Shown: positions 26,906-35,990 of the stretch, in pieces | How positions within the stretch are numbered: the stretch's first letter is position 1 | Layout of the letters: the number at the start of each line of letters is the position of its first letter | Assembly: GCF_025917005.1 (NCBI RefSeq) | Contig: NZ_CP078091.1 | Span: 2,418,001-2,482,000, forward strand | From: Porphyrobacter sp. ULC335 | Lineage (GTDB): Bacteria; Pseudomonadota; Alphaproteobacteria; Sphingomonadales; Sphingomonadaceae | DNA: 64,000 nt | Direction: 5' to 3' | The notes under the pieces: model-generated | Databases searched by the model: none | Told to the model about the DNA's origin: nothing | Seen by the model: only the letters and a program-made list of their open reading frames with translations | Translations under genes and position numbers: made by a program

Positions 26906-27763
26906 TCAGCTCGGGTTGCGCCGCGCCATGAACGCGAGCCGCTCGAACAGCATGATGTCCTGCTCGTTCTTCAGCAACGCGCCGTGCAGCGGCGGGATCG
27001 CGCTGGCCGGATTGCTGCTCTGCAACACTTCCAGCGGCATGTCCTCGTTGAGCAGCAGCTTCAGCCAGTCGAGCAACTCGCTGGTCGAAGGCTTCTTCTT
27101 GAGGCCCGGCACTTCGCGCAGGTCGTAGAAGATATCCATTGCCTTCTTCACCAGCACCTTCTGGATGCCGGGGAAGTGGACGTCGATGATCTCCTGCATC
27201 GTCTCGCGGTCGGGGAACTTGATGTAGTGGAAGAAGCAGCGGCGCAGGAAGGCGTCGGGCAGCTCCTTTTCATTGTTCGAGGTGATGACGACGATCGGGC
27301 GCTCCTTGGCCTCGATCCGCTCCTGCGTTTCGTAAACGTCGAAGCTCATGCGGTCGAGTTCCTGAAGCAAGTCGTTCGGGAACTCGATATCGGCCTTGTC
27401 GATCTCGTCGATCAGCAGCACGGGCAGTTGCGGGGCGGTGAAGGCCTCCCACAGCTTGCCCTTCTTGATGTAGTTGCGGATGTCGTGGACGCGCTCTTCG
27501 CCCAGCTGGCCATCGCGCAGACGCGCCACGGCGTCATATTCATACAGGCCCTGATGCGCCTTGGTGGTGGACTTGATGTTCCACTCGATCAGCGGGGCGT
27601 TCAGCGCCTTGGAGATTTCATGCGCCAGCACGGTCTTGCCGGTGCCGGGCTCGCCTTTGACCAGCAGCGGGCGGCGCAGCGTCACGGCAGCATTGACGGC
27701 GACCTTCAGGTCTTCGGTCGCGATATAGGACTTGGTGCCTTCAAAACGCTGCTGATCGGTCAT
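26906..27763 (-). CDS. MoxR family AAA+ ATPase
   Basis: The 285-residue ATPase has Walker A GEPGTGKT (residues 37-44), Walker B LLIDEIDKAD (near 116-122), sensor VVITSNNEKELPDAFLRRCFFHYI and the usual C-terminal lid. MoxR proteins act as chaperones with a VWA partner, here probably the CoxE-like protein at 23600-24784. GFA follows at 12 bases. An 81-base gap separates it from the upstream beta-lactamase-fold gene. Confidence 0.92.
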   Translation of the reverse strand: MTDQQRFEGTKSYIATEDLKVAVNAAVTLRRPLLVKGEPGTGKTVLAHEISKALNAPLIEWNIKSTTKAHQGLYEYDAVARLRDGQLGEERVHDIRNYIKKGKLWEAFTAPQLPVLLIDEIDKADIEFPNDLLQELDRMSFDVYETQERIEAKERPIVVITSNNEKELPDAFLRRCFFHYIKFPDRETMQEIIDVHFPGIQKVLVKKAMDIFYDLREVPGLKKKPSTSELLDWLKLLLNEDMPLEVLQSSNPASAIPPLHGALLKNEQDIMLFERLAFMARRNPS

Positions 27764-27844
27764 GGGTTTTCCTGTGAGACTGAATTTCGACGCGCAGCGA
27801 TAAGGCGCAGGCGGCGCGGGTGCAAGAGGGTGGGGCCTCTCGGT

Positions 27845-29146
27845 TTAGCGAGGGAGGAGCAGGATACGCTGGGCGATGGAGAGGAACTTGCCGTCATCCA
27901 CCACGGCGGCCGCATTGTTCCACCCGGCCGTCAACACCCAGTCGCGCCCGGCCTGATCCGTGAGCAGCCATGTAAGGTTGATCACGCCCGGCTCGCTGCC
28001 GCCTTTGTAGCCGATATAGCGCCAGTTGGCCTTGATCGCCGGCGTTGCCGAGGGACTGATCGCCATGATTGCGAAGGCCTTTGGGTCGGCGGTGCGGCGC
28101 ATATGGGCGAACAGGCCGGCAAGATCGGCGGGCGAGGCAAACCATTCGACATCGATCGCCTTGGGGCCTTGGGTGAAGGCGGCGTTGACCTCATCAAGCG
28201 AAGGCGGCGCATCGGCGTTCAAGACGTCAAGCGCATCCTGCGCGGCAAGCGGTCCACTGCGCCAGCGATCAAGAACCCCGGCGTCGCTGGCCTTCAGGGT
28301 GAAGAATTCGCGGGTGGTGAGGAAAGGGGTGTTGGCGGCAGGGTTGCTGTGCCCGCTTTCGCGCATCAGGTTCATGATACGGGCCTTGCCCAGCACCACG
28401 ATCAGCTGGTCAGTCGCGGTGTTGTCGCTGATCGAGATCATCAGGCTGGCGAGGGTGTGGAGCGAAACCGGCGAACCCTCGGGCCAGTCCTGCAACTGCC
28501 CGCTGGGATAGCTCTTTTCGGTTAGCAGCACGACGTCAGACCACTTGCGCCGGCCCGCCTTCACATCCTCGGCCAGCGCCGCCAGCACATACAGCTTGAA
28601 GGCCGATCCCAGCGCAAGGGGCTGGTCGGCGTTGAGAGCAATCACCGGCGTTCCGCCCAGCGGGCCGAACCATGCATTGACCATGCCGGGTAGCGCGGCA
28701 AGATCAGCCGAGATCGCCTGCGGCGTATCGCCCGCCACGGCAAGCGCATCGATAGAGGTGAAGCGCAATTCGTTGATGCGGTTATCATTTGCGGGATCAA
28801 TCGCGATGCCGCCCTTGGCCAACCCGCGCTCGAAACGGATTTCAAGCGCCGCTCGCGTCCCGTCGCGCGGGGCAAGCAGGGACACCTCGACCGCCGCGCC
28901 GAACTGTGCGGTGAAGTTCGCGCTCAACGCCTTGATCTGCGCGTCGGCGACAGCGGCGCGGAAGCCTTGCGTGAACAGATCGGCGGGTTCGGCCTTGCCA
29001 TTGAGCAGCGCCACGACCTGATCGGCGCGGATTTCCAGCTGGGTCTGTTCAACGGCGGCGGTCGGCGCGGTCTGCGCAGCCAGCCCGGCGGCGGGCAGGG
29101 CCAGCACCCCAAGAGCGAGCGAGGCAAGGATCTGGCGCTTCATCAT
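27845..29146 (-). CDS. Exported class A beta-lactamase-fold serine hydrolase
   Basis: The 433-residue product has a signal peptide (KRQILASLALGVLALPAAGLAA), a DUF-like N-terminal region and a penicillin-recognising fold in the C-terminal half. The SxxK motif is SAFK (GSAFKLYVLAAL), the second element is SDN (ISDNTATD), and KGGSEPG stands for KTG. GGGAG is best spaced for the second of two adjacent ATGs (29143); both are possible. The long extra N-terminal domain differs from ordinary beta-lactamases, so it may be a cell-wall or esterase enzyme rather than a resistance gene. Confidence 0.85.
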   Translation of the reverse strand: MMKRQILASLALGVLALPAAGLAAQTAPTAAVEQTQLEIRADQVVALLNGKAEPADLFTQGFRAAVADAQIKALSANFTAQFGAAVEVSLLAPRDGTRAALEIRFERGLAKGGIAIDPANDNRINELRFTSIDALAVAGDTPQAISADLAALPGMVNAWFGPLGGTPVIALNADQPLALGSAFKLYVLAALAEDVKAGRRKWSDVVLLTEKSYPSGQLQDWPEGSPVSLHTLASLMISISDNTATDQLIVVLGKARIMNLMRESGHSNPAANTPFLTTREFFTLKASDAGVLDRWRSGPLAAQDALDVLNADAPPSLDEVNAAFTQGPKAIDVEWFASPADLAGLFAHMRRTADPKAFAIMAISPSATPAIKANWRYIGYKGGSEPGVINLTWLLTDQAGRDWVLTAGWNNAAAVVDDGKFLSIAQRILLLPR

Positions 29147-29263
29147 TCTCTCCCGGAACACTGTTTGATTATCAATGCCAAGCGCAAGGTGCCACGAAGT
29201 TTCCCCACATGCCAGCGCGCCGCAATGATGGACATGCGCGCGGCCAATCGGCAGGGACAGGAC

Positions 29264-30451
29264 ATGGGTTGGGATGTTCTTCGCAAGGCAGAATGGCTTG
29301 GGGAAAGCCGCGCGCGTGGTTACCTGGTGCTGCTCGCACTGGCGCAGGCTGGCATGCTGGTTTTCCTGCTGGCGACGGCCAGGAACGGGATCGACCGCAA
29401 CGGATTTCTGATCGGCACGGATTTCATAAGCTTCTGGACATCGGGCCGGATGCTGATGGCTGGAGCGAACGTCTATGACGTCTCCGCCCATATTGCCTCC
29501 CAGCGCGAACTTTACACGCTGCCGGGCGAATACACCGCGTTCTTTTACCCGCCGAGCTTCCTGCCCTTCGTCTGGCCACTGGGCTTCATGGGCTATTTCC
29601 CGGCGCTGGCGATGTGGCTGCTGGTCACAGGGGCGGCTTGGCTGGCGGCAATGCGGGCGTGGTTCGCCGCGCTCGGGCTGAAGGGGCCGGCGCTGGTGCT
29701 GCTCTGCGCCTTTCCGCCGCTGATGATCACCCTGACGCATGGGCAGACGTCATTTCTGGTGGCGGCATTGCTTGGCGGCGGCTTGCTGTTGGTGCCGAAC
29801 CGGCCCTGGCTAGCGGGCGTGCTGATCGGGCTGGCGACGATCAAGCCGCAGTTCGGCCTGCTGGTGCCGGTGGCTTTGCTGGCAAGCGGACAGTGGCGGA
29901 CGATTGCGGGCGCCGGTGCATCGGCGCTCGCCCTTGCTGCGCTCGCCGCACTCGCCTTCGGGCCGCAGGTGTGGGGCGATTGGCTCGCCATCACCCAGAC
30001 CGCTGGAGACGCGACCGACAGCGGCTCGATCGGCTTTGCCAAGATGGTGAGCCTGTTTGCGGGCCTGCGTCTGGTCGGGGTGCCGAGCGGGCTGGCGATG
30101 GCCGCGCAGCTTGGCCTCACGCTGGCGGTGGCGGCAGTGGTTGCGATGGCCTGCTGGCGGCGGAGCTTCACTCCGGGGCACGCCGCGCTGGTGCTGGCCG
30201 GCGCGCCGCTGGCGACGCCTTTCGTGCTCGATTACGACATGCTGCTGACCGCGTTCCCGCTTGCCTACCTGTTCGCGCAGACGCGGGAGCGGGGCTTTGC
30301 CGATTGGGAACGCATCACTATCGCCGCGGTCTTCGCAGCGGGAGTCTTCGCACGCCCGCTTGCGATCAGCACCAGCGTGCCGATTATGCCGCTGTTGCTG
30401 ATTGCGCTGTTTGTGGCTGTCTGGCGGCGGGTGCGGGCTGAGGCTGCTTAA
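29264..30451 (+). CDS. Glycosyltransferase family 87 (DUF2029) membrane protein
   Basis: The roughly 395-residue protein has about 10-12 hydrophobic helices and DUF2029/GT87 markers: DFISFWTSGRMLMAGANVYD (acidic catalytic loop), FFYPPSFLPFVWPL and LIGLATIKPQFGLL. GT87 enzymes transfer sugars from polyprenyl-phosphate donors on the periplasmic side. The ATG at 29264 follows AGGGA at good spacing; in-frame ATGs at 29225-29234 would extend it. It ends one base before the parE stop on the other strand. Acceptor unknown. Confidence 0.88.
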   Translation: MGWDVLRKAEWLGESRARGYLVLLALAQAGMLVFLLATARNGIDRNGFLIGTDFISFWTSGRMLMAGANVYDVSAHIASQRELYTLPGEYTAFFYPPSFLPFVWPLGFMGYFPALAMWLLVTGAAWLAAMRAWFAALGLKGPALVLLCAFPPLMITLTHGQTSFLVAALLGGGLLLVPNRPWLAGVLIGLATIKPQFGLLVPVALLASGQWRTIAGAGASALALAALAALAFGPQVWGDWLAITQTAGDATDSGSIGFAKMVSLFAGLRLVGVPSGLAMAAQLGLTLAVAAVVAMACWRRSFTPGHAALVLAGAPLATPFVLDYDMLLTAFPLAYLFAQTRERGFADWERITIAAVFAAGVFARPLAISTSVPIMPLLLIALFVAVWRRVRAEAA

Positions 30452-30452
30452 T

Positions 30453-32453
30453 TCACGCGTCGATCAGATCGCGGTCGATCTCGCCCGCACGGTTCTGGAT
30501 GAAGTTGAAACGGTGTTCGGGGTTGCGGCCCATCAATTCATCGACAAGTCGCGCCACGCCTGCGCGATCTTCAAATTCCTGCGGCAGGGTGATGCGGATC
30601 AACCCGCGCGTTTCGGGCGCCATGGTGGTTTCGCGCAATTGCTGCGGGTTCATTTCGCCGAGGCCCTTGAAGCGTGACACTTCGACCTTCTTGCCCTTGA
30701 ACACGCTCGCTTCCAGTTCGGCGCGGTGCGCGTCGTCGCGGGCGTAGCGGCTCTCCTTGCCGGCGGTGAGGCGGTAGAGCGGGGGCTGGGCGAGGAACAG
30801 GTGCCCGCGCTTCACGATGTCGGGCATTTCCTGGAAGAAGAAGGTCATCAGCAGCGTGGCGATATGCGCGCCGTCGACATCCGCGTCGGTCATGATGATG
30901 ATGCGGTCGTAACGCAGATTGTCGGCGTTGCAGTCCTTGCGGGTGCCACAGCCCAAAGCGAGCGCAAGGTCGGCGATTTCGCTGTTCGCGCGGATCTTGT
31001 CGGCGGTGGCGCTGGCGACGTTGAGGATTTTGCCGCGGATCGGGAGGATCGCCTGCGACTTGCGGTCGCGCGCCTGTTTGGCGCTGCCACCTGCGGAATC
31101 GCCTTCGACGATGAACAGCTCGGTCTCGCGGTCGCCTTCACCGCTGCAATCGGTGAGCTTGCCGGGCAGGCGCAGCTTCTTTGCGTTTGTGGCGCTTTTG
31201 CGCTTGATCTCGCGCTCCTGCTTGCGCTTGAGGCGCTCGTCCATGCGCTCCATCACCTCGCCGAGCAGCGCCTTGCCGCGCTCCATGTTGTCGGTGAGGA
31301 AGTGGTCGAAATGATCGCGGATCGCGTTCTCGACCAGACGCGCAGCCTCGGGCGAGGTGAGGCGGTCCTTGGTCTGGGACTGGAACTGCGGATCGCGGAT
31401 GAAAACGCTGAGCATCACCTCGGCGCCGGTCATCACGTCATCGGCGGTGATGTCCTTGGCCTTTTTGGCGCCGACCAGCTCGCCAAAGGCGCGAAGTCCG
31501 CGGGTCAGCGCGGTGCGCAGGCCTTGCTCGTGCGTGCCGCCATCGGGGGTGGGCACGGTGTTGCAATACCAGCTTGTCGAACCGTCCGAGTAGAGCGGCC
31601 AGGCGATCGCCCATTCGGCGCGGCCTTGTCCGATGCCGTCGATGACGGGGAAATCCTGCGAGCCGGTGAAAGGCTGGGCGGTAACGCATTCGCGCGCGCC
31701 GACCTGTTCGGCCAGATGATCGGCAAGACCGCCGGGGAACTTGAACACGGCTTCTGCCGGCACATCCTCGGAAGCGAGCGACGGCGCGCATTTCCAGCGG
31801 ATCTCGACACCGGCGAACAGATACGCCTTGGACCGCGCCAGCTTGAAAAGGCGCTTGGGGTTGAAGCTGCGATCACCGAAGATCTCGGGATCGGGGACGA
31901 AAGTCACCGTCGTGCCACGCCGGTTGGGCGTCGGGCCGAGGTTCTGGATCGCCCCCTGCGTCACCCCGCGCGAGAACTCCTGCGCGTAAAGCTGCTTGTC
32001 GCGCGCCACTTCGACCCGCGTATGGACCGACAGCGCATTGACCACGCTCACGCCCACGCCGTGCAGACCGCCGCTGGTCGCATAGGCCTTGCCCGAGAAC
32101 TTGCCGCCGGAGTGCAGCGTCGAAAGGATCACCTCCAGCGTCGACTTGCCGGGAAATTTGGGATGCTCGTCCACCGGGATGCCGCGGCCGTTATCGGCGA
32201 CCGACAGGCGATTGCCCTCGTCCAGTCGCATCTCGATCCGTGTCGCATGGCCCGCGACTGCCTCGTCCATCGCGTTGTCGAGCACTTCGGCGGCGAGGTG
32301 GTGGAAGGCGCGGTCATCGGTGCCGCCGATATACATGCCGGGACGGCGGCGGACGGGCTCCAGCCCCTCCAGCACCTCGATGGCCGAGGCGTTGTAATCG
32401 CCGCTGGATGTTGGCGTGTTGGCGAAGAGATCGTCGGGAGTGGGGTCTGCCAT
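30453..32453 (-). CDS. parE: DNA topoisomerase IV subunit B
   Basis: ATPase subunit of topoisomerase IV, which decatenates chromosomes after replication. The 666-residue product has the GHKL ATPase (LEPVRRRPGMYIGG, DNGRGIPVDEHPKF, HSGGKF, GGLHGVGVSVVNALS) and the Toprim domain (EGDSAGGSAKQARDRKSQAILPIRGKILNV and DADVDGAHI). The GTRKDCNADNLRYDRII segment fits ParE rather than GyrB, and no gyrB N-terminal insert is seen. It converges with the GT87 gene with a one-base gap. parC is not in the window. Confidence 0.95.
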   Translation of the reverse strand: MADPTPDDLFANTPTSSGDYNASAIEVLEGLEPVRRRPGMYIGGTDDRAFHHLAAEVLDNAMDEAVAGHATRIEMRLDEGNRLSVADNGRGIPVDEHPKFPGKSTLEVILSTLHSGGKFSGKAYATSGGLHGVGVSVVNALSVHTRVEVARDKQLYAQEFSRGVTQGAIQNLGPTPNRRGTTVTFVPDPEIFGDRSFNPKRLFKLARSKAYLFAGVEIRWKCAPSLASEDVPAEAVFKFPGGLADHLAEQVGARECVTAQPFTGSQDFPVIDGIGQGRAEWAIAWPLYSDGSTSWYCNTVPTPDGGTHEQGLRTALTRGLRAFGELVGAKKAKDITADDVMTGAEVMLSVFIRDPQFQSQTKDRLTSPEAARLVENAIRDHFDHFLTDNMERGKALLGEVMERMDERLKRKQEREIKRKSATNAKKLRLPGKLTDCSGEGDRETELFIVEGDSAGGSAKQARDRKSQAILPIRGKILNVASATADKIRANSEIADLALALGCGTRKDCNADNLRYDRIIIMTDADVDGAHIATLLMTFFFQEMPDIVKRGHLFLAQPPLYRLTAGKESRYARDDAHRAELEASVFKGKKVEVSRFKGLGEMNPQQLRETTMAPETRGLIRITLPQEFEDRAGVARLVDELMGRNPEHRFNFIQNRAGEIDRDLIDA

Positions 32454-32510
32454 GGGCGGGCTTATAAGCCCGCGCGTTCATCCCTCACAAGCCACCACGG
32501 GGTGTTTTGC

Positions 32511-33701
32511 TCACTTGCCGAAGCCGGTCGGCGCGGGATCGACGGGTGTCACCTCGCCACCTCTGATTTCGCGAACTTCCAGGGCGCGCTCAACCACGCC
32601 GTTCCGGCCGAAGCGGAAGGCCCCGTCCACCCCGAGGAAGCCGCCGCGATCATAAAGCTCGTTTTTGGGGAAGGGTGTGCCGACCTTCCAGTCCCGCGCC
32701 ACGCGCAAGGTCAGCAACACGGCATCATAACCGAGCGTGGCGACACGGTGAGGCTGCGCGCCGAAGCGGGCGGAGTAGCTGTCGGCAAAGCGGGCATAAC
32801 GCTGGTCGGAAACGGCGGCGAACAGCGCTCCTTCAAGCCCCGGCGCGCGGGTAAGCGATGCCTCGCCGCTCCACAGCTCGGTGCCGAGGATGCGGGCGCG
32901 ATTGCGGGAAGACTTGTTGAGCTCGCCCGCCGCGTCGATGCCGAGCCGTGCGCTATCGGCGATCAGCACGGTGTCATAGCCGCCGGCCGCACGCAGACGC
33001 GCAGCCGCGCTGACGATCGAGGTGTTCCCGCGCGCATAGCTTTCCTGTCGCACCAGCGATCCGCCAAAGTCACGCAAGGCGTTCTCCAGCGACGAAAGCG
33101 CGCGGGTGCCGTAATCGCCTTCAGGCGCGAGCACCGCGAAACGCGCCGCGCCCTTGCCGCGGGCATATTGAACAGAGCGGCGGATCGATTGTTCGGGCAT
33201 GTGCCCGATCACGAACACATCGACGCTAGCAGCGCTTGCATCATTGGCGAAGGCAATCACCGGCACCCCGGCCGGGCGCGCGGCGGCCTGCACGGCTGGT
33301 ACGGCATCGGCGGTCAGCGGGCCGAGGATCAGCTTGTTGCCATCGGCAATCGCCTTGCGCGCCGCAGTCGCGATGCCATCGGAGGTATCATAGCTGGTGA
33401 TGCGCAGATTATCCGCGCCGGTATCCAGCAGCGCCATGGTGGTGGCGTTGGCGATAGCCTGACCGACGGGCGCGGTATCCCCGCTCATCGGCACGAGCAG
33501 CGCAATGCGATGCCGGCCGGTGTCGGTCGGCAAGGCCGTCGCCGAAGGTTCAGGCGCGGGGGCAGGGTCCGGTGCGGTAGCGACATCGGCCTTGGGGGTG
33601 ACCGAGCACCCCGCCGCAAGCAAAGCAGCGCTGCCGAGCGCAAGATTGCGCCCCGCGCGGCCAAACCGTTCGGCCCAATTCGCCTTTTGCGAAAGCTTCA
33701 T
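32511..33701 (-). CDS. Penicillin-binding protein activator, LppC/LpoA-type lipoprotein
   Basis: The 396-residue product begins with a lipoprotein signal (LALGSAALLAAGC, lipidated Cys at about 32), a short Pro-rich tether, and a periplasmic-binding-protein fold: IALLVPMSGDTAPVGQAI, LILGPLTADAVPAVQ, VLAPEGDYGTRAL, LGYDAVLLTLRVARDW. In gammaproteobacteria LpoA activates PBP1A; in alphaproteobacteria it is found next to rsmI and yraN, as here. Its ATG is only 26 bases from the divergent rsmI start. Confidence 0.9.
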   Translation of the reverse strand: MKLSQKANWAERFGRAGRNLALGSAALLAAGCSVTPKADVATAPDPAPAPEPSATALPTDTGRHRIALLVPMSGDTAPVGQAIANATTMALLDTGADNLRITSYDTSDGIATAARKAIADGNKLILGPLTADAVPAVQAAARPAGVPVIAFANDASAASVDVFVIGHMPEQSIRRSVQYARGKGAARFAVLAPEGDYGTRALSSLENALRDFGGSLVRQESYARGNTSIVSAAARLRAAGGYDTVLIADSARLGIDAAGELNKSSRNRARILGTELWSGEASLTRAPGLEGALFAAVSDQRYARFADSYSARFGAQPHRVATLGYDAVLLTLRVARDWKVGTPFPKNELYDRGGFLGVDGAFRFGRNGVVERALEVREIRGGEVTPVDPAPTGFGK

Positions 33702-33727
33702 TCTTGCCGACCCCTCAACCGTGCGCC

Positions 33728-34600
33728 ATGGACCGATCCGTGAGACCCATGGAGCAACCATCCATTCCCGCGTGGGAACCCGTCCCCGGGCTGTATATCG
33801 TTGCGACCCCGATTGGCAATCTCGGCGACATCACGCTGCGGGCGCTTTCGGTGCTGGGCGGAGCAGCCCTGATTGCGTGCGAGGACACGCGCGTCACCGG
33901 CAAGCTCCTGAAATATTTTGGTATAAAAGCCCGGCTGCAAAGGTTGGACGATCATGCCCCGCCCGAGGTGCGTGCGCGGATCATCGACGAAGCGAGGCAT
34001 ACAGCGGTTGCGCTGGTCAGCGATGCGGGAACGCCGCTGATTTCCGATCCGGGCTATCGTCTGGTGCGCGAGGCGAAGGCGGCTGGCGTGACCGTGACAA
34101 GCATCCCGGGCGCCTGCGCAGCGGTCTCGGCGCTCGCCATCGCGGGCCTGCCGAGCGACCGGTTCCTGTTCGCAGGCTTCCTGCCGGTCAAGGACAAGGC
34201 CCGGCGCGAGGTGCTGGAAGGGGTAGCGGAGGTTTCTGCCACGCTGGTTTTCTACGAAACCGCACCCCGGCTTGAACGTTCGCTGCTGGCAATTGCCGAT
34301 CTGTGGCCGACGCGCGAGGTGGCAGTGGCACGCGAAATCACCAAGCTGCACGAAGAATGCCGCAGCGGCACCGCGGCCAGCCTCGCCGCGCATTACGCCG
34401 CGCACCCGCCCAAGGGCGAGATCGTGCTGTTGATCGGCCCTCCGGCCCAAGAGGAAGCGCCGGTTCTTGATACCGATGCGCTGCTGCGTGCGGCGCTGGC
34501 CGATGCGGGGCCGGGCAAAGCTGCGGGCGTGGTGGCCAAGGCGACCGGCATCGACCGCGCGGTGCTCTATGCCCGCGCGCTGGAACTGAAGGGAGAGTGA
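33728..34600 (+). CDS. rsmI: 16S rRNA (cytidine1402-2'-O)-methyltransferase
   Basis: RsmI methylates the 2'-O of C1402 in the 16S decoding centre. The 290-residue product opens VPGLYIVATPIGNLGDITLRAL, the family hallmark, and continues with CEDTRVTGKLLKYFGI, VALVSDAGTPLISDPGYRLVREA, the TLVFYETAPRL strand and AREITKLHEEC. The ATG at 33728 is used; another at 33749 fits equally well and neither has a strong ribosome binding site. Its last bases overlap the yraN GTG (GTGA). Confidence 0.96.
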   Translation: MDRSVRPMEQPSIPAWEPVPGLYIVATPIGNLGDITLRALSVLGGAALIACEDTRVTGKLLKYFGIKARLQRLDDHAPPEVRARIIDEARHTAVALVSDAGTPLISDPGYRLVREAKAAGVTVTSIPGACAAVSALAIAGLPSDRFLFAGFLPVKDKARREVLEGVAEVSATLVFYETAPRLERSLLAIADLWPTREVAVAREITKLHEECRSGTAASLAAHYAAHPPKGEIVLLIGPPAQEEAPVLDTDALLRAALADAGPGKAAGVVAKATGIDRAVLYARALELKGE

Positions 34601-34974
34601 CCTCGCCGCGCACCCCTGATGCGCGGCGCGAAGCCGACAGCCGGGGCCGCGAGGGCGAGGCCGAGGCGGCGATGTTCCTAACCCAGATCGGCTGGCGGAT
34701 CGTGGCCGAGCGGGTGAAGACCAAGGCAGGCGAGATCGACCTCGTTGCCAAGCGGACCGGGCTGGTCGCCTTCGTCGAGGTCAAATGGCGCGCGCGGGCC
34801 GCCAGTCTTGCCGATGCGATCGACGAGCGGCGTCTGACACGGGTGGCGGCGGCAGCGGAATCGGTGATGCATCTCTATGCGACCGAGGGCGAGGATATCC
34901 GCATCGACGTCATCCTGCTTGCGCCGGGCCGAAAGCCGACCCACATCGAAAACGCATGGATGCCCTTCGGCTGA
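34597..34974 (+). CDS. YraN family protein (UPF0102)
   Basis: The 125-residue protein has the YraN nuclease-like fold: REGEAEAAMFLTQIGWRIVAERVKTKAGEIDLVAKRTGLVAFVEVKWR, where GEIDLV and FVEVKxR match the PD-(D/E)xK core with D, E and K in place. Begins with GTG overlapping the rsmI stop. The family is linked to DNA or RNA processing, but the substrate is unproven. Order lppC/rsmI-yraN-gshB is conserved in related genomes. Confidence 0.93.
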   Translation: MTSPRTPDARREADSRGREGEAEAAMFLTQIGWRIVAERVKTKAGEIDLVAKRTGLVAFVEVKWRARAASLADAIDERRLTRVAAAAESVMHLYATEGEDIRIDVILLAPGRKPTHIENAWMPFG

Positions 34975-34992
34975 TCCTTCGGAGTTGAATGA

Positions 34993-35961
34993 ATGACATT
35001 GCGCGTCGCCGTCCAGATGGACCCCATCGACCGGATCAACATTGCGGGCGACAGCTCGTTCGCGCTGATGCTGGCTGCGCAGGCGCGCGGGTACGCGGTC
35101 TTCGAATACAACGTCGAAAGCCTGACGCTGGACGAGGACGACCGCCTGTTCGCCCACGCCTTCCCGGTGACCGTCCAGCGCGTCGAAGGCGATCATTTCA
35201 CGCGCGGAGAGCAGGTGCGGCTCGACCTCGGCAAGGATGTCGACGTTGTACTGATGCGGCAGGACCCGCCGTTCCACATGGGCTACATCACCGCCACCCA
35301 CTTGCTGGAGCGGATCGCAGCCGAGACGCTGGTGGTGAATGATCCCGCCAATGTCCGAAATTCGCCTGAAAAGGTGATGGTGCTGAACTACCGCCGCTTC
35401 ATGCCGCCGACGCTGGTGACGCGCTCAGTCGACGAAGTGCGGCGCTTCATGGCGAAGCATGGCGCGATTGTGGTCAAACCGATCCACGGCAACGGCGGCA
35501 AGGCGATCTTCCGCATCGGTGAGAATGCGGAGAACCTCACCGCCCTGTTCGAAGTGTTCAACCAGACCTGGCCCGAGCCGCACATGGTGCAACCCTTCCT
35601 CCCCGAGGTGGCGCAGGGTGACAAGCGCATCGTGCTGATCGACGGCGAGGTCGCGGGGGCGATCAACCGCATTCCGGGGGAGGGAGAGTTCCGCTCCAAC
35701 CTCGCGATGGGCGGCAGCGCACAGGCGACGCAGCTGACCGAGCGGGAACAGGAAATCTGCGCGGCGCTCGGCCCGGATCTGAAACGGCTCGGCCTCACCT
35801 TCGTTGGCATCGATGTGATCGGGGGTAAGTGGCTGACCGAGATCAACGTCACCTCGCCGACCGGCATCGTGGCGATTGACCGGTTCAACAACACTGATAC
35901 GGCGGGGATGATCTGGGATGCGATCGAACGGCGCCTGACCGAGCGCCGGAACGCGGCCTGA
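34993..35961 (+). CDS. gshB: Glutathione synthase
   Basis: ATP-grasp ligase joining gamma-glutamylcysteine and glycine to glutathione. The 322-residue product has QMDPIDRINIAGDSSFALM (family start), VVLMRQDPPFHMGYI, NYRRFMPPTLVT, VVKPIHGNGGKAIF (ATP loop) and GIDVIGGKWLTEINVTSPTGI. It follows yraN by 18 bases and precedes dedA by 29 bases on the same strand. gshA is not visible in the window. Confidence 0.96.
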   Translation: MTLRVAVQMDPIDRINIAGDSSFALMLAAQARGYAVFEYNVESLTLDEDDRLFAHAFPVTVQRVEGDHFTRGEQVRLDLGKDVDVVLMRQDPPFHMGYITATHLLERIAAETLVVNDPANVRNSPEKVMVLNYRRFMPPTLVTRSVDEVRRFMAKHGAIVVKPIHGNGGKAIFRIGENAENLTALFEVFNQTWPEPHMVQPFLPEVAQGDKRIVLIDGEVAGAINRIPGEGEFRSNLAMGGSAQATQLTEREQEICAALGPDLKRLGLTFVGIDVIGGKWLTEINVTSPTGIVAIDRFNNTDTAGMIWDAIERRLTERRNAA

Positions 35962-35990
35962 TATCCTCTCAAGCGAATTGACCGAGACCC

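Noticed and set aside
27845-29146. Antibiotic resistance beta-lactamase
   Set aside because: It has the SxxK, SDN and KGG motifs but a long extra domain and no resistance context; the fold is shared with many unrelated hydrolases.
30726-33743. Plus-strand open frame of about 1005 codons opposite parE and lppC
   Set aside because: It spans two clearly real genes on the other strand and shows no domain; a codon-bias shadow.
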